Positions 8,427-20,291 of a stretch of 64,000 bases of DNA are shown piece after piece. The position numbers and the translations under genes are program-made. A model generated the notes under the pieces. The model made no database searches. It saw only the letters and a program-made list of their open reading frames with translations, and was not told where the DNA came from. The first letter of the stretch is position 1. The number at the start of each line of letters is the position of its first letter. Source of the DNA: Pseudonocardia alaniniphila (lineage in GTDB: Bacteria > Actinomycetota > Actinomycetes > Mycobacteriales > Pseudonocardiaceae); NCBI RefSeq assembly GCF_022524485.1, contig NZ_JAKXMK010000006.1, positions 294,015-358,014 of the forward strand. Direction: 5' to 3'.

Positions 8427-9106
8427 CGGCTTCCCTCGACAAGCCGCCGGGCGGCCGCGAGGTAACTGTCCGCCGCCGCACGGGCCGCGGCAGGGTCGGA
8501 TGCGGCGATCGCCGCCGCGAGTTCGTCATGGCCGGGGATGGCGGCCCGGTCATGATCGAGCTCGGCGATCTCGGCGACCGTGCGCTGCAGTGCCTCGGTC
8601 AGCCCGGCGTAGAGGTCGATGAGCACGGGGTTGCCGGTGGCGGCGATCACAGCGAAGTGGAAGGCGAGGTCCGCGGAGACGAAGGCCGCTCGGTCACCGC
8701 CGTCGCACGAGGCCCGGCGAGCGTCCGCGGCGGCCTGGATGGCGGCCAGGTCCGCGTCGGTGCGCCGCAGCGCAGCAACCGCGGCGGCATCGCGTTCCAG
8801 GCTCGTCCGTACCGCGAGCACGTCGAGCGCCGCTGAGCGCCGGGCCCGGCGAAGGATGGCGGCGCGGAGTCCATTGGTCGCACGCACGTAGGTACCGTCA
8901 CCACGGCGGGGCTCGAGCAGGCCGGCGTGTTCGAGGGCCCGCACGGCCTCCCGCACGCTGTTGCGACCGACACCGAGGGCCGCGACGAGTTCGGGCTCCG
9001 GCGGGATCTTCGATCCGAGCGGCCACTCACCGCTCTCGATCAGCTGCTCGAACTGCGTCACGATCTCGTCGCACACCCGTCCGGTGCGCACGGCAGATAG
9101 ACCCAC
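8423..9106 (-). CDS. FadR/GntR-family transcriptional regulator
   Basis: The 227-residue protein has an N-terminal GntR winged HTH (about 10-75; GSKIPPEPELVAALGVGRNS) and a C-terminal all-helical FCD domain (about 85-220). FCD metal/ligand residues are visible in DLAFHFAVIAATGN and PGHDELAAAI. It is the first gene of a two-gene operon with the MFS transporter. An inverted repeat just upstream (9118-9130) is a probable operator. It is divergent from the ketol-acid reductoisomerase gene. Confidence 0.9.
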   Translation of the reverse strand: MGLSAVRTGRVCDEIVTQFEQLIESGEWPLGSKIPPEPELVAALGVGRNSVREAVRALEHAGLLEPRRGDGTYVRATNGLRAAILRRARRSAALDVLAVRTSLERDAAAVAALRRTDADLAAIQAAADARRASCDGGDRAAFVSADLAFHFAVIAATGNPVLIDLYAGLTEALQRTVAEIAELDHDRAAIPGHDELAAAIAASDPAAARAAADSYLAAARRLVEGSR

Positions 9107-9117
9107 GAATCAATCCT

Positions 9118-9130
9118 AACATCCCATGTT
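9118..9130. promoter_or_regulatory. Inverted repeat, candidate FadR-type operator
   Basis: AACAT-CCC-ATGTT is a perfect 5+3+5 inverted repeat 11 bases upstream of the regulator start. A TAGGAT-like -10 for the minus strand lies between it and the gene. The position fits autorepression and could also affect the divergent reductoisomerase gene. Confidence 0.5.
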
Positions 9131-9289
9131 TGAGGCTCCGGTCCGTCGCAGACCGGAAAGAAGAGCTCGTACCGTCGTCACCCGCATTCACGACAAGCAG
9201 GACGATTCGATTCCTACCTCAGGTGAGTTGCGAGTCACTCGGGCGGGCAGGGCAATAATCGACGGTGCCCGGAACCGAAGCGCAGCTGA

Positions 9290-10783
<1,494 letters not shown>

Positions 10784-10790
10784 CGCCCGC

Positions 10791-10820
10791 CCGGCCCGGC
10801 TCCCACGGGAGCCGGGCCGG
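10791..10820. terminator. Strong bidirectional hairpin between ilvC and the recombinase gene
   Basis: CCGGCCCGGCTCCC (10791-10804) is exactly complementary to GGGAGCCGGGCCGG (10807-10820), a perfect 14-bp stem with a tiny loop. It sits 8 bases after the ilvC stop and 14 bases before the end of the convergent recombinase gene, so it can terminate both. There is no U-tract, as is usual in high-GC actinobacteria. Confidence 0.75.
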
Positions 10821-10834
10821 GGGAGCGGGTCGCC

Positions 10835-11719
10835 TCACTCACCCGACACGGCCCGCAGAAGCTCTACGCACCGCTCACACCGCTCGCCGGACACCAGCTC
10901 CTGCCACGTCGTGTCGGGCTGTCGCACCCAGTCCGCATCGATCAGGTGCGCCGGTGTGTTCGTGACCATGTCCAGGGCGTGCACCACGGCGAGCCCACCG
11001 GACTGCCCCACTTCGCGCGCGGTGATCCATCGCAGCCGCATGCCGTCCTGTCCGCCGAGCGCCGCCTGCACGCTGCTGGTCGACCACACCGCGCCTCCTC
11101 GGGCGGTCGGCTCTCCGTCGGCAGTGAGGCCCTCCGCGATCGCACGGAGCGTCGAACCGGCAGCCCGCTCCTCGAGCACGCGGCGCACCACACGCTCCGG
11201 CAGCACGGCCGGGCGCCCGAGCCGCACGCCGGCAGCCCGCTTCGCCGCGAGCGCATCCTTCGTCCGCTGCGAGATCACACGGCGCTCGTACTGCGCCGTG
11301 CTGGCGACCATGTGTGCCACCAGCTCACCAGAGGGCGTCGAGGTGTCGACGTCGACATCGAGACACACGAGCCGCCAACCCTGCCGCGAGGCGCGGTCCA
11401 GCAGGCCGGAGAAGTCGTGCACCGATCGCGAGATGCGGTCGAGCTTGGACGCGATCAGCACCTCGGCGCCGCCTGCTTCCAGCCGAGCGAGCGCGGAGTC
11501 CAGCTCCGGCCGGTCGAGGTCGCGTCCCGACCAGGCGGAGTCGATCACCCACTCCACCCTGGTCCAGCCGCGGCGGACGATCTCGGCCTGGATCGCCATG
11601 CGCTGGGCGTCGAGCCCGGCGCCGGACTCGGCCTGCTGCTCAGTGCTCACCCGCAGGTAGGCGAGCACGCGGGGGTCGCCGGTCGAGCGCGCGCGGCGGG
11701 TGCGGCGGGGACTGGTCAC
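10835..11719 (-). CDS. Serine site-specific recombinase (resolvase/invertase family)
   Basis: The 294-residue protein has a resolvase catalytic domain (about 17-155) with nucleophile Ser25 in YLRVSTEQQ, the SKLDRISRSVHDF helix and ISQRTKDALAAKRAAGVRLGRP leading into a DNA-binding segment. About 65 extra C-terminal residues (from about 230) contain a CERC pair and are not part of the core family. It may be a remnant integrase/resolvase of a mobile element or a stand-alone invertase. No att site is visible nearby. Confidence 0.88.
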   Translation of the reverse strand: MTSPRRTRRARSTGDPRVLAYLRVSTEQQAESGAGLDAQRMAIQAEIVRRGWTRVEWVIDSAWSGRDLDRPELDSALARLEAGGAEVLIASKLDRISRSVHDFSGLLDRASRQGWRLVCLDVDVDTSTPSGELVAHMVASTAQYERRVISQRTKDALAAKRAAGVRLGRPAVLPERVVRRVLEERAAGSTLRAIAEGLTADGEPTARGGAVWSTSSVQAALGGQDGMRLRWITAREVGQSGGLAVVHALDMVTNTPAHLIDADWVRQPDTTWQELVSGERCERCVELLRAVSGE

Positions 11720-11745
11720 GCCTCAACTTTACGAGATACGGGCCT

Positions 11746-11964
11746 TTAACGTAAATCTGAGCCGGGGGAGAGATCCGAGCCAGGGGAGTGGCCCCCCTTC
11801 GGCCCCCGGCCCAGGGACTCCAGTGCCTCGGCCGCGCCCGCGAGATACGCCCGCTGCGCGTCGTCGGCCGCCACCTCACCGGCGTCCACGGCAGCCAGGA
11901 CAGCGCGCAGCGAGGCGGCGACGCGCGCAGGATCGGGCACGCCATCAGGCTCGCCTCGAGGCAT
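11746..11964 (-). CDS. Small hypothetical protein
   Basis: A 72-residue frame begins at an ATG (11964) and ends 26 bases upstream of the recombinase start. It has a helical alanine-rich body (ARVAASLRAVLAAVDAGEV) and a short C-terminal repeat (PGSDLSPGSDLR). I do not recognise a family. Being co-directional with and close to the recombinase gives modest support. Confidence 0.4.
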   Translation of the reverse strand: MPRGEPDGVPDPARVAASLRAVLAAVDAGEVAADDAQRAYLAGAAEALESLGRGPKGGHSPGSDLSPGSDLR

Positions 11965-12092
11965 GGGCCACAGCCTGCCGTGGGACGTGCGCAAGTGCAC
12001 GCACCACAAGCTCCACGGCCCCGGCCGGCACCCGGTCGGGCGGCCCGAAGCCCCAACTGGCGAGGCTCCTCGTTCGAAGATACGTTCGATTC

Positions 12093-12305
12093 ATGAGTCA
12101 GAACAACGCCCCCGCGGATCCCACAGCAGCGAAAGACCCGGACGAGTGGACCACCGGCGACGAGCCGATGACGGGCGCCCAGAGTTCCTACCTGCAGACA
12201 CTGGCACGGGAAGCCGGCGAGCCTGCGCCGTCCGACGACCTGTCCAAGGCGGATGCCTCGAAGCGGATCGACGAACTGCAGGAACGCACCGGCCGCGGCC
12301 GCTGA
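12093..12305 (+). CDS. DUF3072 domain protein
   Basis: The 70-residue protein fits DUF3072 throughout: DPDEWTTGDEPMTGAQSSYL, then TLAREAGEP, then SKADASKRIDELQERTGRG. These small, charged, probably helical proteins are common in actinobacteria and have no assigned function. The ATG at 12093 begins the conserved region. Confidence 0.85.
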   Translation: MSQNNAPADPTAAKDPDEWTTGDEPMTGAQSSYLQTLAREAGEPAPSDDLSKADASKRIDELQERTGRGR

Positions 12306-12433
12306 ACCAGCGGCACTCCACGCTGGTCGGCGCTACGTTATGACAGCCCACCATCACTCGGTGCGGGTGGCCGGGCCGTCCCGTCATCGTGTCCACCAGC
12401 GCAACTCCGGCGCGGCATGGCACGATCTCGCGC

Positions 12434-12883
12434 GTGCCCAGCAGACCCGCCGCGACCCAACAGCTGCGTGACCTCGCGCTGCTGCGCCGCGTCCGCGATC
12501 GGATGGACCGGGAGTACGCGCAGCCACTCGACGTCGAGGCGCTCGCCCGCGGCGTGAACATGTCGGCCGGTCACCTCAGCCGCCAGTTCCGGCTCGCCTA
12601 CGGCGAATCGCCCTACGCGTATCTGATGACGCGGCGCATCGAGCGCGCGATGGCGCTGCTGCAGCGTGGCGACCTCAGCGTCACCGAGATCTGTTTCGCA
12701 GTCGGCTGCTCGTCGCTGGGCACCTTCAGCACGCGCTTCACCGAACTGGTCGGCGTGCCACCCAGCGTCTACCGACGCCAGGTGACCGGCGCGACGGCGG
12801 GCATGCCTCCGTGCGTGGCGAAGCAGGTGACCAGACCGATCAGGAATCGAGAAGCGCCGGTCACCGAGCCGCACCTAGCGTGA
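12434..12883 (+). CDS. Short AraC-type HTH regulator
   Basis: The 149-residue protein is essentially only the AraC DNA-binding domain: first HTH in LDVEALARGVNMSAGHLSRQ, second in LSVTEICFAVGCSSLGTFST, and the closing GVPPSVYRRQ. There is no effector domain, a layout like SoxS/MarA. The GTG at 12434 fits the family start. The stop is 5 bases before, or overlaps, the start of the VOC gene, forming a two-gene unit. HTH-only AraC plus VOC pairs are common in actinobacteria. Confidence 0.88.
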   Translation: MPSRPAATQQLRDLALLRRVRDRMDREYAQPLDVEALARGVNMSAGHLSRQFRLAYGESPYAYLMTRRIERAMALLQRGDLSVTEICFAVGCSSLGTFSTRFTELVGVPPSVYRRQVTGATAGMPPCVAKQVTRPIRNREAPVTEPHLA

Positions 12884-12888
12884 CCGTC

Positions 12889-13299
12889 ATGGATCTCAGC
12901 ATCTACCAGACATTCCTCCCACACGACGACCCCAAGGCCTCCCTGGCCTTCTACCGCGACACCCTCGGCTTCGAGGTCCGCAACGACGTCGAGTACGAGG
13001 GGATGCACTGGATCACGATCGGCCCCGCCGACCAGCCCGGCACGTCGATCGTCCTGCACCCGCCTGCCGCCGACCCCGGCATCACCGACGACGAGCGCCG
13101 CACCATCGCCGAGATGATGGCCAAGGGCACCTACGCCAGCATCAACCTGGCCACCAAGGACCTCGACGCCACCTTCGAGCGGCTTCAGGCCGGCGACGCC
13201 GAGGTCGTCCAGGAGCCGACCGACCAGCCATGGGGCGTTCGCGACTGCGCCTTCCGCGATCCCGCGGGCTGCATGGTCCGCATCTTCGAGGTGCGCTGA
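12889..13299 (+). CDS. VOC (glyoxalase/bleomycin-resistance/dioxygenase) family protein
   Basis: The 136-residue protein has the paired beta-alpha-beta-beta-beta modules of the VOC superfamily: DPKASLAFYRDTLGFEVRND at the start and GVRDCAFRDPAGCMVRIFEV at the end, the latter with the usual FRDPxG turn. Members bind metals or small ligands; the substrate is unknown. The ATG at 12889 is chosen, but the GTG at 12880, overlapping the AraC stop, would add three residues and couple the genes. Confidence 0.9.
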   Translation: MDLSIYQTFLPHDDPKASLAFYRDTLGFEVRNDVEYEGMHWITIGPADQPGTSIVLHPPAADPGITDDERRTIAEMMAKGTYASINLATKDLDATFERLQAGDAEVVQEPTDQPWGVRDCAFRDPAGCMVRIFEVR

Positions 13300-13569
13300 G
13301 CCGTCCGGCCACCACACGGCCTGACCTGCTGCGCGAACACCACCCCGCGGCGGAGGGCGGCCCCTGAGTGCCGCCCCCGTCCCGCTCCCGCGCTCGGCGT
13401 CCTCGAGGCGTCGTGGTGCCACCCCGTGCGCCGTACCCGGTGCCGCTGTCCTCCAGCCAGGACGGCGATGCACTGCTGCCGTCGAACGCCGCCATCGACG
13501 TCGACGACCGGCTGGACGTCCCACCCGGCACGGCGCCGGGGCGTCGCTCGTCCTCGGAGGAGATCCCCC

Positions 13570-13797
13570 ATGAACTGGAACAAGAGGGTTCGGCAGGTCC
13601 ATCGCTGGCTGTCCATCGCCTTCACGGTCACTGTCGTCGCCACCACCGTCGCCTTGCTGCAGGAGGAGCCCGCCATCTGGGTGTCCTACACGCCACTGCT
13701 CCCGCTGGCCCTGCTCCTGCTCACCGGCTTGTACCTGTTCGCGCTGCCGTACGCCGCCAAGCGGAACGGCAGGCGGCGCGCCGCTCGCGCGAACTAA
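13570..13797 (+). CDS. Small two-helix membrane protein
   Basis: The 75-residue product has a basic N-terminus (MNWNKRVRQVHRWLS), two predicted membrane helices (about 14-32 and 43-62) and a very basic C-terminus. The pattern RQVHRWLSIAFTVTVVA with a later LLLTGLYLFALPYA recalls a conserved family of small bacterial inner-membrane proteins of unknown function. GGAGGAGA lies just upstream of the ATG. Confidence 0.75.
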   Translation: MNWNKRVRQVHRWLSIAFTVTVVATTVALLQEEPAIWVSYTPLLPLALLLLTGLYLFALPYAAKRNGRRRAARAN

Positions 13798-13926
13798 CCC
13801 GGATATGCGGCACGCCTGATCAGCTGGAGAGCGTGCCGACGAACGAGAACCCGACTTACTGCGCCAAGATGGTCGGCCCGAGCCAGGCGACGCCGACGGT
13901 GGCCGCGCCCCACAGATGGAGACACG

Positions 13927-16317
<2,391 letters not shown>

Positions 16318-16354
16318 CGGACATCTCGCTGGGTGCCCGCCTAGTGTCGGTCAC

Positions 16355-17095
16355 GTGGCCGGCCCCTTGCACTTCGATGCTCTCGCCGAGACCTACCAGC
16401 AGGCGCGACCGCCCTACCCGGAAGCCCTGTGGGACCGCCTGCGAGAGCTCGAGGTGCTGAGGCCCGGTGTGCGGGTGATCGAACTGGGCGCGGGCACCGG
16501 CGAGGCCACGATGCGGCTGCTCGGAGCCGGCGCCGACGTCGTGGCGGTCGAGCCCGGTCGTGCACTCGCGGCGCGTCTTCGACTGCGTTGCCCGAGTGCT
16601 CGGGTCGTCATCGCCCGCGCCGAGGATGCGGCAATGGGTGAGGCGCAGTTCGACCTGGCAGTGGCCGCGACATCGGTGCACTGGCTCGATCTGGGCGTCG
16701 TGATTCCGAAACTGCGTCGAGCCATCGTGGACGACGGGCATCTCGCGGTATGGCGAACAGCTTTCGGTGATCCCCGTACGACCACGCCGTTCCGAGATCG
16801 CATCGACGCGATCGTCGCCCGGCGTGTCGACGAGCCCGTCAGGCCGGGTCCCGGGGAGCTCGACACCGAGGGCTGGGCTCGCCTCTTGTCATCGAGCGGC
16901 GACTTCACCGTCGTCCACGTCGATGAGTTCCGATGGACCATCGATCTCAGCGCGGACCAGGTCCACGGCCTGTTCCGCACCTTCAGCAACTGGACGGCCA
17001 GCGAGGCGCAAGCGGCTGCCGAAGCGGCTCGTGATCTCGGCGGGACGGTGACCGAGCACTACGTCACGCCGCTCATTCTGTTGCGGCGAACCTAG
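16355..17095 (+). CDS. Class I SAM-dependent methyltransferase
   Basis: The 246-residue protein starts FDALAETYQQARPPYPEALW, typical of the UbiE/methyltransferase-11 group in actinobacteria. It has motif I VIELGAGTGEAT, motif II VVAVEPG and the post-motif AATSVHWLD. The GTG at 16355 is the conserved start. The methyl acceptor is unknown. It may be co-transcribed with the UvrA-like gene 37 bases upstream. Confidence 0.88.
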   Translation: MAGPLHFDALAETYQQARPPYPEALWDRLRELEVLRPGVRVIELGAGTGEATMRLLGAGADVVAVEPGRALAARLRLRCPSARVVIARAEDAAMGEAQFDLAVAATSVHWLDLGVVIPKLRRAIVDDGHLAVWRTAFGDPRTTTPFRDRIDAIVARRVDEPVRPGPGELDTEGWARLLSSSGDFTVVHVDEFRWTIDLSADQVHGLFRTFSNWTASEAQAAAEAARDLGGTVTEHYVTPLILLRRT

Positions 17096-17459
17096 CTCGT
17101 CGCCGTGATGGCCTGGGACGGCCGTGAGGAAGAAATGCCGCCTCGCCGACGAGAAGCTGCCCGTCACCGAGGTGGCCCGGCGCGATCAACTGACGTCGCC
17201 GGATCGGCCTGATCGGACGTTTCATGCTCACCGCCGAGGAGCCGTCGCGACGGTTTGCATGCCCGACGGAGGGAGACGGGCTTTTGATGTCGCAGCAGTT
17301 GGGCGTCTACAATTTCTCGCGCCGTCCCGTTGTCGGGATTACCGGCTTATACATCAACGGAGTTAATCCTCCCATCGTTGTGATTCGCTGGACGTGATCC
17401 ATCGACCAGAGCAAGATCGAGAAGCCGACAAGCAAGCCATCAAGATCAGGAGCAAGACG
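17096..17459. other. Intergenic space without a recognisable gene
   Basis: A short open frame on the plus strand (17124-17366) has no family resemblance and no good ribosome site, so I do not call it. The last 150 bases are less GC-rich than the surroundings and probably contain the promoter of the following SDR gene. An AGGAG box at 17448-17452 serves that gene. Confidence 0.5.
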
Positions 17460-18218
17460 GTGACCGAAAACAACGCCGCGGCCACGACTTCTGGGCGCGT
17501 TGCGATCGTGACCGGTGGATCGAAGGGGATCGGTCGTGAGACCGCGGCCCGGCTGGGCCGTGAGGGCTACGCGGTGGTGATCGGGTACGGGGGCAGCAAG
17601 GACAGCGCCGAGCAGGCTGTCAAGGACGTCGAGCAGGCCGGCGGTCGTGCGGTCGCCGTACAGGCCGACGTCGCCGACGAGATCGCGGTGGCAGCGCTGT
17701 TCGACCGGGCCGAGCAGGAGTTCGGCGGAGTCGACGTGGTCGTGAACTCGGCCGGCATCATGCCGCTGGCCCCACTGGCCGAGCTCGACCTCGAAGTGCT
17801 CGACCGGGTCATCCGCACCAACCTGCGCGGCACGTTCGTGGTCAACCAGCAGGCCACCCATCGGGTCCGCAACGGCGGTGCGATCGTCAACGTCTCCAGC
17901 TCGCTCACCAAACTGGCGCGGCCGGCGTACTCCGCCTACGCGGCAAGCAAGGGTGGCGTCGAGGCGATCACACTGATCCTCGCCCGCGAGATGCGCGGCC
18001 GCGACATCACCGTCAACGCCGTCGCCCCCGGCCCGACCGCGACATCACTGTTCTTCGACGGCAAGCCCCAGGAACTCATCGACCGGATCACCGCCGAGCC
18101 GCCGCTGGAGCGCCTCGGAGAACCGTCCGACATCGCCGAGATCATCGCCTTCCTGGCCGGCCCGGCCCGCTGGATCAACGGCCAGGTCATCTACGCCAAC
18201 GGCGGCTCGGTCGCCTGA
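17460..18218 (+). CDS. Short-chain dehydrogenase/reductase (3-oxoacyl-ACP reductase-like)
   Basis: The 252-residue SDR has the Rossmann glycine motif GGSKGIG (near 20), NSAG (near 97), catalytic Ser in NVSSSLTKL, the active-site Tyr-x3-Lys in YSAYAASKGG and the C-terminal INGQVIYANGG. It uses NAD(P)H to reduce a carbonyl or oxidise an alcohol; the substrate is unknown. The start GTG has AGGAG seven bases upstream. It is convergent with an AraC-type regulator whose tail overlaps it by 32 bases. Confidence 0.92.
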   Translation: MTENNAAATTSGRVAIVTGGSKGIGRETAARLGREGYAVVIGYGGSKDSAEQAVKDVEQAGGRAVAVQADVADEIAVAALFDRAEQEFGGVDVVVNSAGIMPLAPLAELDLEVLDRVIRTNLRGTFVVNQQATHRVRNGGAIVNVSSSLTKLARPAYSAYAASKGGVEAITLILAREMRGRDITVNAVAPGPTATSLFFDGKPQELIDRITAEPPLERLGEPSDIAEIIAFLAGPARWINGQVIYANGGSVA

Positions 18219-19383
18219 CGCTCGGCGGGTGCCTGCGGGCGTCTTCAGACGCATCTCCTCGGCGAACGGTCCGTCGATCATCGTCCGCTCGTTGCCCGAG
18301 AAACGCCCGCCGGCGGAGCTCGGCTCGAGGCCGCCGGCCGCGAGCAGGGACACGACGACCGCGACATGCCGGAGGCGCGTGGTCAGGTGCGGCGGAGGGT
18401 CTGTGGGGCCGTTCGCCGTGGGCGCGGCGGTACTGCTCGGCGAACCGGCCGACGTTGCTGAAGCCCCAGCGGCGGGCGATGCCCGCGACAGTGGCACCGT
18501 CGAGCGTTCGGGCCGCGAGCAGGTCGGCACGGGCGCCGCTCAGGCGCGCGCGGAGCAGGTAGGCCTGCGGTGTCGTGTCCCGTTCCGCGCGGAACCCGAA
18601 CTGCAGGGTACGGACGCTGACGCCGACCTCGCGGGCGAGCCGTGCGGTGGTGAAGTGTTCGGTGGGGCGGGAGTCCACCAGTGCGACGGCTGCCTGTACC
18701 GCGGTGCGGGCAGCGCCGCCACGGACCTCCTGTGCCATGAGGGACCGGACGTCGGGTTGGCTCAATAGGAGGGCCAGCATCGCCTGCTCGCGCAGCCGTG
18801 TGGTGATCGCTGCCGGCCAGGCGTCCAAGCCGGCGAACTGGGTGGCTGTGAGCCGGATGAGGTGGGCCAGCCCGTGCAGGCCGGCGACGCCGTCAGGTGT
18901 GTGTACGCACACGGCCAGCCGTGGGTCGGTGTCGTCGCGGCCGGTGAGGAGCCGGGCGAACGACCGCAGTGCGGGGGCCTCGACGCGCAGCATCGTCAGC
19001 GACAAGTCGGGGCTCCAGTCGAGCGTCATCGAGGCGTGTGGGCTGATCACCGCGGCGTTCCGTGGTGCGATGGCGTCGAACCGCGCGCCGTCGTGGTCGA
19101 CGCGGACCACGCCGCGCAGGGGCAGGAGCGTGTCGATGTAGCCGTCCATCGGTGGGGCGGTGACGGTGAGGCCCGCGGCGTAGTTGAGGTGGTAGAGCGC
19201 GACCGTCCCGAGTGAGACACCGCGGATGCGGGCGTTGATCGCGCCCCGGCTCACCTTCAGGCGGTGTGGTGAGAGCAGCTGTGTCCCACGGGCCTCGGCC
19301 TCCTCCACCGAACGTGTGCTCACCAGGAGCCGTCCGACCGCGGACTGCTCGTACATCGGCGCAGGTAACGCTGCTCCGGACAT
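18187..19383 (-). CDS. AraC-family regulator (AraC-binding-like) with aberrant C-terminal extension
   Basis: The N-terminal AraC-binding-like domain (about 1-205; GYIDTLLPLRGVVRVDHDG) is followed by two HTH units (about 235-320; ARLAREVGVSVRTLQFGFR and VAGIARRWGFSNVGRFAEQYRRAHGERP). After about residue 325 the frame becomes an Arg/Pro-rich tail of roughly 70 residues unlike the family and overlaps the convergent SDR gene, suggesting a lost stop or a frameshift. The ATG at 19383 has GAGGAG upstream. Possible targets are the SDR gene or the amidohydrolase remnant. Confidence 0.85.
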   Translation of the reverse strand: MSGAALPAPMYEQSAVGRLLVSTRSVEEAEARGTQLLSPHRLKVSRGAINARIRGVSLGTVALYHLNYAAGLTVTAPPMDGYIDTLLPLRGVVRVDHDGARFDAIAPRNAAVISPHASMTLDWSPDLSLTMLRVEAPALRSFARLLTGRDDTDPRLAVCVHTPDGVAGLHGLAHLIRLTATQFAGLDAWPAAITTRLREQAMLALLLSQPDVRSLMAQEVRGGAARTAVQAAVALVDSRPTEHFTTARLAREVGVSVRTLQFGFRAERDTTPQAYLLRARLSGARADLLAARTLDGATVAGIARRWGFSNVGRFAEQYRRAHGERPHRPSAAPDHAPPACRGRRVPARGRRPRAELRRRAFLGQRADDDRRTVRRGDASEDARRHPPSVRRPSRRWRR

Positions 19384-19434
19384 GAACGTCTCCTCGCCAT
19401 TCGCACATACCCCTTCGACTTCGACGATACTGTT

Positions 19435-19460
19435 AACAAATCTTGACACCGGAATTTGTT
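19435..19460. promoter_or_regulatory. Inverted repeat upstream of AraC gene
   Basis: AACAAAT (19435-19441) and ATTTGTT (19454-19460) form a perfect inverted repeat with a 12-base spacer, in a locally AT-rich stretch about 50 bases upstream of the regulator start. A TTGACA hexamer lies inside the spacer. It is a plausible operator or promoter element. Confidence 0.4.
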
Positions 19461-19463
19461 ATG

Positions 19464-19688
19464 GAACGTCCGGGATATGCACGCCGACGGTCGGATTGCG
19501 CATCGTGCACCGTGGCCACGGTGCCCAGCGCCTGTCGAGAATCGACTGTGGCGCGCCACGTATCGCCTGGTCAAAGAGTTTGAAGAATTGATGTAGGAAT
19601 TCCCTCCGCACCACCCCTGAGGGCGGCATCCTGCGTTGGGGAATGTCCGGGATCCGCACGGCCGACGGCCGATGTGCGCAGTGCGGCG
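19464..19688. repeat. Pair of imperfect direct repeats (about 45 bp each)
   Basis: Copy A (19464-19508) and copy B (19641-19686) share GGAA-Y-GTCCGGGAT, a GCAC core, GCCGACGG-Y-CG and TGCGCA with a few substitutions and single-base indels. They are about 130 bases apart in the non-coding space between the AraC regulator and the amidohydrolase remnant. They could be regulator-binding sites or ends of a small lost element. Nothing else is recognised in 19384-19776. Confidence 0.5.
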
Positions 19689-19776
19689 CTCGACCCGATC
19701 CAGGGGCATAGCCTCGGGCGAGCACTGGCTCCGGCTACATAACACCAGGTTTGGACGAAAGGAGATGGCGACCCAC

Positions 19777-20175
19777 ATGAGGACGATCGCGGTCGAGGAG
19801 GCGTTCAGGCTCCCACAGCTGGCCACGCAGGTGACCCCGTGGAGCAATAGCGTGTTGCGGGCCGACCGGCTGGACGCCTCGTACGCCATCCTCGAGCCTC
19901 TCCGCACGCTCGCCGAGTTGCCCTCGCACTACGTGCGGAAGAACGTGGTGATCACGATGAGCGGCGTGTGCTCGCACGCGGCACTGCTGGGCGCCGTGCT
20001 GGAGATCGGTGTCGATCACGCGATGTTCGCCGTCGACTACCCGTATGAGTCGACGGCTGACGCTGTCCGGTTCCTGCGGTCGGCACCGTTCAGCGAGACC
20101 GACCTGGCTCGCATCTCGCACCGCAACGCCGAGCGGGTGTTCCGGCTCGGCCCCAGGGCCACGCCTCGGGCCTGA
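19777..20175 (+). pseudogene. Amidohydrolase_2 family gene with large internal deletion
   Basis: The frame begins with the family N-terminus MRTIAVEEAFRLPQLA and then, after about 40 residues, jumps to the C-terminal part: SHYVRKNVVITMSGVCSHAA, then GVDHAMFAVDYPYES and HRNAERVFRL. An intact member (gamma-resorcylate decarboxylase-like metal-dependent hydrolases) is about 330 residues, and here only about 132 remain. The catalytic HxH and the central metal ligands are gone, so activity is unlikely. GGAG lies 12 bases upstream of the ATG. Confidence 0.75.
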
Positions 20176-20291
20176 CGCCGACATGCAACTGTCGCCCCTT
20201 CGAACCGATAATCGGCGTTATGACAGTTCAAGGCAGCGAGTTGCATCCGCTGGCGACCGCTCACCCTGTTGAGTGTTGGGCTTGCTGGCCA

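Noticed and set aside
13798..13926. Minus-strand frame ending LWGAATVGVAWLGPTILAQ, as a membrane-protein tail
   Set aside because: Too short and isolated to assign; could be chance hydrophobicity.
17124..17366. 80-codon frame between methyltransferase and SDR
   Set aside because: No ribosome site and no resemblance to any family.
20176..20291. Left end of the IS21 element (ATGCAACT inverted repeat flanking 20182-20258)
   Set aside because: The repeat does not resemble the recognised right terminus, and istB is missing, so I cannot claim it as the IS end.
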